DNA of 30,622 nucleotides from Pigoraptor vietnamica (Eukaryota; Opisthokonta; Filasterea). The stretch covers positions 1 through 30,622 of the forward strand of contig CALSCQ010001474.1 of the NCBI GenBank assembly GCA_943704525.1, read 5' to 3'. This document shows positions 11,384-19,863 of this stretch, piece by piece. A model generated the notes under the pieces. The model saw only the letters and a list, made by a program, of their open reading frames with translations. It did not search any database and was not told where the DNA came from. Position 1 is the first letter of the stretch; each line of letters opens with the position of its first letter. Position numbers and translations under genes: made by a program.

Positions 11384-12045
11384 CTGTGTCGATGAATGCG
11401 ATAATGAACTGGCATAACCCTGTTTGTCATCGCAGTGGGCCTTGCGAACGGGCAGGTTGTTGGCGTCGACCGCCGCTTTGTCGATCCCCGGCGACCCCCC
11501 AGCCAGCCGACCGCGGAAGAGGCCGAGGAGGGCGTCGTTATGTACCAGCCGGAGATCCCCCTGCCGCCCCAGTGGTGCCTCAACTACAACAAGGCGGTGC
11601 GTGTTCCTCGTGACCCTATGCATGCGTGTCGTGCGTGTGTGTGCGTGAGTGTTTGTGTGCATGTGTGTGTGTGTGGGTGTGGGTGTGGGTGTGTGTGGGT
11701 GTGTGTGTGTGGGTGTGCGCGTGCGTGCGCGCATGCGTGCCTGCGGTGTGGCTATCCATACCCTGATCGTGCTTCGTAGCTGGTTGACACCCATTCCCCA
11801 CACTGCAGGTGTCGCACGCGCGTGGCATCGCGACCGCGCCCTCCGGCCTCGAGTCCACGTGCCTCGTATTCGCGTACGGAATGGATCTCTTCTACACGCG
11901 CGTCACTCCCTCCAAGCCCTTCGATGTCCTCAACGACGACTTCAACTTCCCTCTGCTTCTCCTCACTGTGGCGGGCCTCTCGATCGGATGGGTTGTCACC
12001 GCACACATGGCAAAGGCGAAGCAGGTCCGCCGCCAGTGGAAGTGA
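7342..12045 (+). CDS. EMC1: ER membrane protein complex subunit 1
   Basis: Twelve exons: 7342-7436, 7718-7830, 7964-8029, 8140-8401, 8546-8701, 8865-9159, 9296-10111, 10262-10379, 10481-10898, 11099-11229, 11436-11596, 11809-12045. They total 955 aa, close to the usual 950-1000. A signal peptide (about 1-21) is followed directly by the family hallmark YEDQ-G-FDW, then WRHV and a WD/PQQ-like beta-propeller (FLRRWDEKTGALAWE). Next come the conserved middle (DEFNLRR-like RDQFNLRR, FGI.GDTGS.LWR) and the EMC1_C region (GDRSVLYK, AKGP, ENWVVY, TERGIT, LLDPRRP-like VDPRRP, APSGLESTCLV.AYG). One transmembrane helix lies at about 924-943, with a basic cytosolic end. EMC1 is the large scaffold of the ER membrane protein complex, which inserts weakly hydrophobic and tail-anchored helices. 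Phases match at all 11 junctions. Confidence 0.97.
7505..7547 (+). repeat. GT microsatellite in EMC1 intron 1
   Basis: A nearly pure GT run lies in the sense strand of intron 1 (7437-7717), with a single C interruption. It creates long spurious Cys-Val open frames. Confidence 0.95.
7852..7931 (+). repeat. Perfect 40-bp tandem duplication in EMC1 intron 2
   Basis: The segment 7852-7891 is repeated without change at 7892-7931, inside the intron between exons 2 and 3. Each copy has a pyrimidine-rich stretch, a TATATGCC word and a GTGGCCGACA end. The absence of any difference between copies points to a recent duplication. Confidence 0.95.
11042..11055 (+). repeat. Poly-C tract in EMC1 intron 9
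   Basis: A run of about 14 C lies upstream of the exon 10 acceptor (11098), within the pyrimidine-rich 3' part of the intron. Confidence 0.9.
11325..11382 (+). repeat. GT microsatellite in EMC1 intron 10
   Basis: A pure GT run of about 57 bases lies in the sense strand of the intron between exon 10 (ends 11229) and exon 11 (starts 11436). Confidence 0.97.
11637..11732 (+). repeat. Imperfect GT/GGGTGT repeat in EMC1 intron 11
   Basis: A degenerate GT-rich tract with GGGTGT and GCGTGC interruptions lies on the sense strand. It begins about 40 bases after the donor at 11597. Confidence 0.9.
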
Positions 12046-12447
12046 GCCAAACGACGCGGGCGTTCGTGTGGCGTGCGCGGGTTTGGTGTGTGCGTGCGTT
12101 CGTTTGTGCGCGTCTGTGTGTTGTGTGTGCGTGTGTGCCCCTTTTCAAGTCTCGCGGCGTAGCGTTCTTGGCGTTGGCGTGCAAACTTTGAAGAAAGAAT
12201 ACAGTTTGCATAACCAAACAATGCGCGTGTGGGTCATATCAAGTGTATTTGTGAGCTTGAGTGCGATAGCCGTGTGTGCCGTATGTGTGTGTGCACAGCG
12301 GACCAGGCCGCAATGCTTTGAGTTATGTGCAGACGCAGAGTTGCGGTGAAACGGGCGAACGCAGCGCAATCCGACAGCTATAAACAGCGCAAAAAAAGAG
12401 ATCTCTCTTCCTAATTTTTTTTTTTTCCTTTGACAACAGCGGCCGGC
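12046..12447. other. Convergent intergenic region EMC1 / CYB5D1
   Basis: This 402-base region lies between the stop codons of two convergent genes. It holds GT-rich sequence (12060-12140), AAGAAAGAATACA (12191-12203; a possible polyadenylation signal for EMC1), an AGAGATCTCT palindrome (12397-12406) and a T run (about 12415-12427). No gene is seen. Confidence 0.6.
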
Positions 12448-13762
12448 TCAATCGACGGTGAGATCGTCGTTGAAGTAGACGTGGATGGCGGGAAGGAACT
12501 CGTCCTCGTCCATCGCGAGGCGGGAAAACTCATCGCCCTCGTCGTAAATGCCGTTCATCTCGAGCGTACCCTGCATGTCGAGCGCCTTGCCCATGTACTT
12601 CCACGTGTAACTCGCCGCGTGGCTGTTGTACTTGAGATAACGCCGCTGGATCTCCTCGATCGTCTCCTCTGTGCACACCTGAGGAGCGAACAAGGCATCA
12701 ACACACTGCATTTTGCTTATAATTGTGGCAGAGTATATGTGTGTGCCAGAGGTGCAACGGAGTTTGTGTATATGCGTCCGTGTGCGTATGTGGCGTAGGA
12801 GGCTGGCTGTGGTGTTTTGTGTGTGTGTGTTTTGCGTGCGTGTGTGTGTGTGTGTGTGTCTGCGTTTCTGTGTGTCTGTGTGTCTGTGTGTGTACGCGTG
12901 CGTACTCTGCATACATAAGCGCGCTCTACTCAAAAACACTTGTCCGCACAGCCACGTTGCATCGTCACGCACACAGTCTCCCACGTTGCTCCACGCACCT
13001 CCACAATCTGCTCCTGCGACGTCAGCGTGTTGATGACGCGCACCTTGCGTGTTCGTCGCGAGAGAAACCCGATGCACAGCTTCTCCTTTCGCCACCACGG
13101 CTTTTCGTTGCTGACCACCCAGTCGGACCGCGGGTGCTTGGGAGGCACGTCAATAAAGCGGCCGTAGGGTGTGTAGGGGATGCGCTGACCGCTCTCCGAG
13201 TCGATGCACGTCTTGACCTGAGCAAGCAGGCACGTGCACGTGTCAGTTCGACGATGCGTCGTTGGAGAGGGGATAAGGAGTTTGCAGGTATGACACTGAC
13301 TATTCAACTGTGTAGCAAACTAACGAAGACTAGAGTACGAGCATGCTACTGCGCGCTGCGATGGACACCCACGTCGCCCGTCTTTGGGTCAAACCAGTGC
13401 GAAATGTCCTTTCCCGCGAACATGACAATCGGCTTGAGCAGGATGCTCCCTGCGCACGCACACGGGTTGAAGAAGTGTGAGTGACACTGCGCTGTTCACA
13501 GAACATCGAGCAAAAAGTAGTGTGTGGCTTTTGTCGGTCTTGAAGTGCGTTATGCGCACATTGAGTAAACAGAACACACACACACACGCGCACGCATCTT
13601 TTTATGCGGCCGATGCGCACCTTGATTCTCCTCGCACAGCGACGTGAGATCGTACACCCTCCCTAGGAACGACACCCAGCAGTCCGTCGGCGTCGAGTGC
13701 ATTTCCACTTCGGACGGGGTGAAGTAGCGCGGGCGCGCGAGGTCGTCCTCGGCGTTCGGCAT
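12448..13762 (-). CDS. CYB5D1: Cytochrome b5 domain-containing protein 1 (ciliary)
   Basis: Four exons: 13762-13621, 13449-13373, 13217-12999, 12678-12448. They give 222 aa (animal orthologues about 228). The cytochrome-b5-like domain opens with [25 protein letters not shown], then a loop ending KDISHWFDP. It is followed by [33 protein letters not shown] and the ubiquitin-like C-terminus with [15 protein letters not shown] and YFNDDLT. These blocks match CYB5D1 throughout. In known species the protein is found in motile cilia (radial-spoke region) and affects beating, which implies this organism is ciliated. An in-frame Met at 13849 lies upstream of a CA repeat translated as His-Thr, so I chose 13762. 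The gene shares a divergent promoter region with the PQ-loop gene. Confidence 0.96.
12679..12998 (-). repeat. CYB5D1 intron 3 with GT/CA microsatellite
   Basis: This 320-base intron is dominated at 12819-12900 by a GT run on the plus strand, which is CA on the sense strand of the gene. That is the reverse of most introns here. The flanking exon junctions (GAG/GTG, both phase 0) are well supported by the protein family. Confidence 0.9.
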
Positions 13763-14006
13763 GATGCCCTTACTGTGGTCGCCCTTCTGAGACTGTGTGT
13801 GTGTGTGTGTGTGTCCTCCTCTCAGCACGGCGTAGTGCTCTCCCCGCACTTTCTCCGCCCCTCACTGTGCGCCGTAATGTGCTTGCTCTCCCCGCACTCT
13901 TTCTCCTTCTCTCTCTATAAGGTCTCCCCCCCGATATAGGAGAAAAGAGATGAAGTTGCACTGTGTGAGAGAGTGTGTGTGTGTTCCACTTTGCGGACTA
14001 TAGGCG

Positions 14007-14032
14007 ATTGCCATGGAAACATTTGTCACGTG
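14007..14032 (+). promoter_or_regulatory. X-box-like plus E-box composite motif, copy 1
   Basis: ATTGCCATGGAAAC (14007-14020) matches 12 of 14 bases of the RFX X-box form GTTGCCATGGCAAC. TGTCACGTG (14024-14032) follows, with a CACGTG core. The same pair of words, similarly spaced, recurs at 19336-19363. The site lies about 245 bases upstream of the CYB5D1 start and 390 upstream of the PQ-loop start. RFX proteins drive ciliary genes in animals. Whether this organism has RFX is unknown. Confidence 0.55.
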
Positions 14033-14126
14033 ATATGTCTATTGTCGTCATATAGGCGTCATTTGCGCATGGCACACGTGAATCAATTGAGATGCCCCGG
14101 ATGAACCCATTTATTGGGTCAATCAC

Positions 14127-14192
14127 GCACACACACACACACATACACACACACACACACTCACACACACACTCACACACACACTCACACAG
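14127..14192 (+). repeat. CA microsatellite with TCACACACAC variants
   Basis: A compound CA array lies in the divergent intergenic region. It includes one TACACACAC unit and three TCACACACA-type units. Confidence 0.95.
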
Positions 14193-14421
14193 ACGACACT
14201 TTGCCGCTATTTTTCAGACACAGAGCAACGATCGCACACTCCTCCTACATTTCTTCCTCCTTTACACACCTCACCATTGTTGATTGTGCTTTTGTGTGTG
14301 TGTGTGTGTGTGGAGCGGCGCTTGGGGCAGCGGGCGGTTTTGGGCTGTTGGCGCGCTTCGGTCGCCTCAAGCCGTTCATCGCTGCGTTGAGAAGGAGATC
14401 GGGTGTTGCGAACACATAGCC

Positions 14422-16547
14422 ATGGATACGCTGGTGAGTGCCTGGGATTGCCTTGGGTGCACAGCACAAGGCCTTGTCGCACTCCTTTTTTTTTTCTTTT
14501 CTACATTATGAGCTGACGGTGTGTTTTTGTTCGCGCAGTATGCGTCGGCCCTCGCGGGCAACGGGACCACAGAGGATTGGTGTCCCTCGAATTTGCTGTG
14601 GATGGACAAGTACTTTGGACAGTGCTGCACGAGCTACGCGAACGTCGTCGGCTTTTTTATTGGCCTGTCGTCGATCGGCTTTTGGCTCGTGGCGCAGGGA
14701 CCGTGAGTGTCTGCGTGGCGTGTTATCGTGCGTGTGTTGGGCGCTGCTGGGCGGTGCGTGATTGTTTGGTTCGCTTTCTTTTATGCCGCACTCCCTCTGC
14801 GACCGAGTACTAAATTGTCTCACTATGGCTTTTCGCGCAGCCAAATCTACATGAACTTCAAGAACGGCAATGTCGAGTCGCTTGCCTTTCTCTTCTTGCT
14901 TCAGTGGCTTCTGGGCGACATTACGAACCTTGTCGGCGCACTTCTCACGCACCAGCTGCCCACGCAGGTGCGTCTGCACGCGTACACACGCGCTGTTATC
15001 TTACGCCATTTGCGCACGCACACGCCCGCACGCGCACATGCACATAGGTTTTTTCCTTTGGTATGCTCAGTTTTTCTTTCCTTTGGTACGCTTGAGTCGA
15101 TGGGCAGCTGTCTATGACATGAGGACTGAAGGTCTCTCTAGTGTGGTGTGGGTTGCGTGACGGCTCTGACGTTTGTGCTGCCTGCAGATCTACACGGCCG
15201 TGTACTTCTGCTCGATCGACGCCGTAATGGTGACGCAATACATCTACTACCAATACAAGAACCGCAACTTGCGATATCGCGCCATCAACGACGATGACTC
15301 GAACGCCAGCGAGAAAGGTGGGAGTGGACGGTTGTTGGCATTTTGTGTGCTTATGAGTGTATGCGTCGATGAACGCGCGTTGAGGCTGTCTCCTGACACG
15401 TCTTTCAACTAGCAGAGCACGGCAGCTCGCGATCTGTCGCCGGAAAGCGCGCCCTCCACGCCGTCCTCCTTCTCGGCATCTCGGCCGTTTCGTTTGCGGG
15501 CGTCACATTCAGCTCACTTGAGGCTGAGCCCGCCGTGCACGTCGGTCGCCGCCTCCTCTCCGAGTCGACATTCAAAGTGAGTCGCAGGGAAACTTGTTGC
15601 GCATGGAAGCCACTGCATGTGCGGCCACTCTCGCGCTTCACTCTCTGAGAAGTGCGTGCGTGTGTGCGTGCGCGCAGTGAGACTGTGTGAGGGCGTTGTG
15701 TTTGTGTGATGAATCTTTTTATCTAAATCCAGCTCGTCGATGTGAAGGGCCACCTAAAATACCAACACGGCCTGACTTGAGAAAAACTTAGATCCTGACC
15801 ACATGCCCCTCCCACGCAACGCGCGTGCTTTTTCTTCGATTTGCAATGGCAGCGACTGACGCACCTTGTGTCTATCGTCCTCTTTCTCTCCCTCTCTCTG
15901 GTGTGCAGAAAACGTCGAACCTGGTCGGCTACATTCTCGGCTGCATTTCAGCCACGCTTTACCTCTGCTCGCGGGTGCCGCAGATTATCAAGAATGTGAG
16001 ATTTGCCGTCATCCTGTTGCAGTTTGTGTGTATACGCGTGCGTGTGCGTGTGAGTGTGTGCGTGTGTTTGTGGTCGCTGTGACTTCGCTGATCCGTGCTT
16101 ACACTTTCTCTTCCTCTCCCGCAGTTCCAGCGCAAGTCGACCGAGGGTCTTGCGCTCACCATGTTCTTCATGGCGGTGCTTGGCAACACGACGTACGCCG
16201 TGTCCGTCTTCCTCTGCCCCTGCGGCGGCCTCACGGGGTCGTACATTGTCGACAAGCTCCCGTGGCTTGTGGGAAGCATGGGAACGCTGTGCTTCGACTT
16301 TACGGTGCGTGTGTTGTCTTTCTGCGCGTGTGTGTATATGTCCTCAACGTCTGAAAAGGGCTTGTTGCTGAGTGTTTTTTTTTTCGTGCTCGTCTGACAA
16401 CCAACTGCTTTCGGCCGTTTGCAGATTTTCACGCAGTTTTGGATGTATCGCAAGAACAAGTCCAGCGACGGCGAGGGCGACCACCTCCTCGCATACGACC
16501 ACAACCAGCCCGAGATGGCGCAGGACAAGTCGTACGGCGCCCTCTAG
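14422..16547 (+). CDS. PQ-loop repeat transporter (YPQ/SLC66A1 type)
   Basis: Eight exons: 14422-14433, 14539-14702, 14841-14967, 15188-15317, 15416-15576, 15909-15995, 16125-16304, 16425-16547. They give 327 aa. There are two PQ-loop repeats: G-P-Q-I-Y-M-N-F (Pro59-Gln60, followed by NVESLAFLFLLQWLLGDITNLVG) and V-P-Q-I-I-K-N-F (Pro222-Gln223, followed by KSTEGLALTMFFMAVLGNTTY). Hydrophobic segments before and after each fit the seven-helix PQ-loop fold. Family members of this layout (yeast Ypq1-3, human SLC66A1) export cationic amino acids from vacuole or lysosome. Substrate is inferred only. A soluble linker (about 130-165) separates the repeats. The first exon codes only four residues (MDTL), and its start follows a stop-containing leader. 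Confidence 0.94.
15577..15908 (+). other. PQ-loop intron 5 with possible alternative terminal exon
   Basis: This 332-base intron contains a second good acceptor (CTAAATCCAG ending 15732). It is followed by 48 bases (15733-15780) that continue the frame of exon 5 for 15 residues (LVDVKGHLKYQHGLT) and then stop with TGA. If used, it would end the protein before the second PQ-loop repeat. Confidence 0.4.
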
Positions 16548-17184
16548 AGAAACGCCGCGTTGACTTCTGCCTCTCCCCCTGTTGCCTCGACACCGTTTCG
16601 TGGCATTCGTTTGTCGTTTATTCGGCAAACGCTCGTTTTTCTCTCTCCGTTTTTGCTATCCTGAACTTCGCCCGCGCGGGCGTGGGCTGCGCTCGGGTGT
16701 CGTTTGAGAAGCCGCCATGAGGCGATGCGTCACGTGACGTTTTGGCGCGTTGCGTGTCGCAAAAAAACTAGTCTTTCTCGTCTGCATTCACAAGTGACCA
16801 CAACCTGTTAACAAACATAACAAACAGATCTGTTACAGTCTGATATATTACGAAGCTCGCGGTGTGTTTGTCGGGACGCAGCAGCGTGCCGTCGTGAAAT
16901 AGGGCGTCGCGCAATGGCAGAGACAGACGCGCGAGAGACAACGCAAAACGAATTGGTACGATTGCCCCGAAAGAGGCAGCGGACGACGGGGTGGCGGCCA
17001 AGCGCACACAGACGTTGTGCAGCACCGGCACGAGCCAAGAAAGACGACGAAAGTAGTCGTATCGATACGTGTGCCGTGGTTGTCCGCAAGACAGCCCTTC
17101 GGTGTGGCGATGTCCTGACTGTCGGAAGTGTACCGCTGTCGATTGTTTCGATACGTCGCACATAAGCGACGAGGGCTCATAGGG
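16548..17184. other. Convergent intergenic region PQ-loop / LRR
   Basis: This 637-base region lies between the stops of two convergent genes. It holds a 12-base perfect palindrome CGTCACGTGACG (16728-16739) and a short A run (16761-16767). A 60-130-residue minus-strand frame here shows no family motif. No gene is supported. Confidence 0.6.
16728..16739. promoter_or_regulatory. CGTCACGTGACG palindrome
   Basis: A perfect 12-base palindrome that contains GTCACGTGAC, identical to the CLEAR element bound by TFEB-type bHLH factors at animal lysosomal genes. It lies downstream of the PQ-loop gene, not in its promoter, so function is uncertain. Confidence 0.35.
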
Positions 17185-18814
17185 TCAAGAGACGACGCAC
17201 GATCCGCGCGACGGACCGTCGGGGTCGACGTCGGTGGGAATGGGCGCGAGATCGTCGTCAGTGCGGGGCATGCCGTCCAGGATTTCCAGCCACGGCGCCT
17301 CGCGGAAGATTCTGCGAGGGTGCAAATTGAGGGAGAGTGAGTGGGATGCTCACATAAAAGGCGAGACTAGCACGCTGTCGACACAACCTCGCCCACGTGC
17401 AACACGGCAGAAGTAGCATGTCCAGCACGCAACCGCAGTTATTTTGCGCACCTTTGCCGGTAAGCAAACTCAAACTCGATCGGGTTTCCGCGCACGTTGA
17501 GCACGCGCAAGTGTTTGAACGAGCGCAGACCATCAAACGACGATATGTTGTTGAAGGAGAGATCGGCGACTCGCAGCAATGGCGCGTTCGGAAGACACTG
17601 TTGCACACGAACACACAGACGGCATATCAGTCGCGTGTTGTGCGCATGACTCAAACAGCATTCTACTTTAGATGGCGCGGTCCACTTAACAGGACAGCCT
17701 TGTTGATACGACACGGCACGCACATTGATGCAGACAGAGCGCACACGCATACACGCACACGCGCAGGCAGGTGCTATGGCAGTTGACGACATTCACGAAC
17801 GGGACAAGAGGAGCACGCGCGCACCTTGAACGATGAGAATGCGTTCTTCATGGCGTGCAGTTCCTCGCAGTTGGGCAGGCGCACCGAAGACACGTCCGTG
17901 AGCATGTTGTCGGCAATGTGGAGGCGCTTCACGCGCAGCATTCGCCGCAAAATTCGCATGAAATTCCGCAGTTGATACGCGTCCCCGAGCTCCTGGTAGC
18001 TCAGGTTCACGTCCTGCGTGCGTGGAGAGACGTCAGTGTCACGTGCAACAATGTAATGGTGACAAGATCGTGCATTCGCATAGGGGACGCAAAGAGACGT
18101 CGGATCAGCCTAAATCATAGACGCGTGTCCATCGAACTCCACTGAGACACAAAGAGAGGTACTAATCTAAGTGACTCGCACATTCCACTCCAGTACAGCC
18201 ATGCGTGCGTCCGCAACTGGCGGAAAGCGTACCTCGGCCTCGTCCCACGCTTCCAGTTTCAAGCGGTGATTCACCGTTTCGGTCGCCTGTCGCCGTCGCC
18301 CGAGTTTGGCGTCCGGCGCAAACACCTCTTCTGGCGGTGCAATGTACGCACTGTCCTCGCGGGGTGGGGCTGGACAAGAGCACAGAGGAGAGAGGGCGGA
18401 TGTCAGCGCGCGCCAGTTACAGTCGATGCGCCAGTTACAAATGTGCCACCAACTGTTGTTCGTGTGAGGCAGCAGCACACCCACCCAGCCGCACCCGTGG
18501 ACTGTGCAGTTTGCTGCCGGTCACTTCGACATCGTGCAGGTCGTTCCAGTTCGTGTAGCGGTAACGCGTGGCAGCATTTCCTTTGGGGATCTAACGCATG
18601 CACAGACGAGCCATTGAGTGCGGTTGCGGGTGGACCGAATCCGTTACAAAGAAGTACAACCCACACTGCGACGGTGATCATCGCGGCACATGCCACGGAG
18701 ACCCACCGTGTCCACGGGACCCTCCCCTTCTGCGCGAGGCTGCGTTGCGCGACCGGTCGACACTAGCGGCGGCGGGTCGTCCATCGCGTCGTCCGCCTCT
18801 GTTCGCGGCGGCAT
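17185..18814 (-). CDS. Leucine-rich-repeat protein (SDS22/axonemal type)
   Basis: Six exons: 18814-18707, 18590-18485, 18369-18233, 18013-17825, 17597-17452, 17311-17185. They give 270 aa. The N-terminal third is acidic and proline-rich, followed by YRYTNWNDLHDVEVTG and a charged linker. Leucine-rich repeats span about 118-229: NLSYQELGDAYQL, VKRLHIADNMLTDVSSV, CEELHAMKNAFSSF, LRVADLSFNNISSFDGL and LRVLNVRGNPIEF. An LRR-cap-like end (FREAPWLEILDGM) and a short acidic tail ending CVVS complete it. The start is firm because an in-frame TGA directly precedes the ATG. I do not recognise a named orthologue. The short SDS22-like repeats and the ciliary neighbour suggest an axonemal or centriolar scaffold (inference). 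Confidence 0.88.
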
Positions 18815-19335
18815 TCAAGGGCCGTGTTGCCCGGAGGGCCGCTGCGAGTCCAACCCTCGTCGCATCTCGTTCACGATCGGGTCGTACACACCATCACGCT
18901 GTTGCGCCAGGGCGCCCGATAGACGATTCTCGAGCCCTGTCGAGTCACAAGCCCACGATCTGAAGCAGGCCGTATCAATCTTGCAGGCTATTGGGCGTCC
19001 ACACAGCAATATAGCAGTGCCGAGAGCCTGTTCTAAGCACGCAGTTGCTTGTACGTGGATGCCAGTATAGATTTTGTGGTGGTGTGTGTGTGTGTGCTGT
19101 GCCAGCCTATGCGCTTGCATGCACACAGCTTCGTCTTACTTGGCGACAATTTCTCGGCACTCTTAATTTGGTTAGAAGCACAATTATTGCACTTTTCAAG
19201 GTCTCTGTTCAGTATAAGTTAGTCAGCAAGTGACACACGGGACTCACAAATTGAGAGTGTTGCCGATTTTCGCAAAAGAACGCCCAGTTTGAGTTTGGGT
19301 GTTCTTCCATTTTGGGATGGATCAAGTGGAGCGCG

Positions 19336-19363
19336 GGCGCCATGGAAACACATGTGTCACGTG
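19336..19363 (+). promoter_or_regulatory. X-box-like plus E-box composite motif, copy 2
   Basis: GGCGCCATGGAAAC (19336-19349) and TGTCACGTG (19355-19363) repeat the arrangement at 14007-14032. The 12-mer GCCATGGAAACA and the 9-mer TGTCACGTG are identical in both, with spacers of 4 and 2 bases. The match to the X-box form is 11 of 14. The site lies about 520 bases from the LRR start and 500 from the coiled-coil start. Confidence 0.55.
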
Positions 19364-19488
19364 CCCGACGCAGAGGGTCAAATCCGGGGTGGGAGGAGGC
19401 AGCTCCAATAGTCGTTATACGACGGGCTGTATATTCATCCGGGGTGGGGATTTTCTGTTTGGTTACCCAGGACAACTGGTCACGTGCC
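19356..19488 (+). promoter_or_regulatory. Nested duplicated promoter words
   Basis: GTCACGTGCC occurs at 19356-19365 and 19479-19488. Between them ATCCGGGGTGGG occurs twice (19382-19393 and 19437-19448). Two different words of 10 and 12 bases, each duplicated within 135 bases of a divergent promoter, suggest paired binding sites. Confidence 0.45.
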
Positions 19489-19863
19489 AGCGAGTGTCAT
19501 GGAATGTGAAGCGTAAAGTGGCTTTAGCGCACTTCTTTTCCGTTTGTTTGAGCACTGTCGTCCTCTACGCTGAGTGTTTGGGGTCTAAGAGTCGCGACCT
19601 GTGTGTGCGACGAGCGCTTGTGCGGTGTGTCATGCGGTGTTTCGTGCCTGCGCGTGGTTAATCGCCTGCATTGAGCGGACGGCGGCGCGAGAATGAGTGC
19701 CGCCGCGGTCCGAAACGACGGGCGGTGAGTGCACTCTCATAGCTAACGTGTGTACTGCGAGAACTGTTAGCCGTTATTGTAAGAATCTGTAGACGATCGG
19801 GTCGATGCGTGGACATACGTGAGTGTCTGACGCGAAACGTGATATGGCCGCAGACCGTCTTCC

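Larger units (their letters stand above)
13763..14421. other. Divergent promoter region CYB5D1 / PQ-loop gene
   Basis: This 659-base region lies between two start codons that point away from each other. It holds a GT run (13794-13814), two similar segments with CTCTCCCCGCACTTTCTC-like sequence (13840 and 13888), a CTATAA word at 13915, the composite motif at 14007-14032, a CA array with TCACACACAC variants (14127-14192) and another GT run (14293-14312). No gene is seen. Confidence 0.7.
18815..19863. other. Divergent promoter region LRR / coiled-coil gene
   Basis: This 1.05-kb region lies between two outward-facing start codons. No gene is recognisable. It contains a short GT run (19081-19096), the composite motif at 19336-19363, and a nested set of repeated words at 19356-19488. 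Confidence 0.65.

Noticed and set aside
11258-11858. His-Thr and Cys-Val repeat frames that suggest metal-binding repeat proteins
   Set aside because: These are translations of CA/GT microsatellites inside EMC1 introns.
13763-13849. Upstream in-frame Met for CYB5D1 at 13849
   Set aside because: It would add residues made from a CA repeat (HTHTHT). The family starts close to the RYFTP motif, so the start at 13762 is preferred.
14127-14192. CRISPR-like spaced repeat
   Set aside because: It is a plain compound CA microsatellite without spacers, in a eukaryotic genome.
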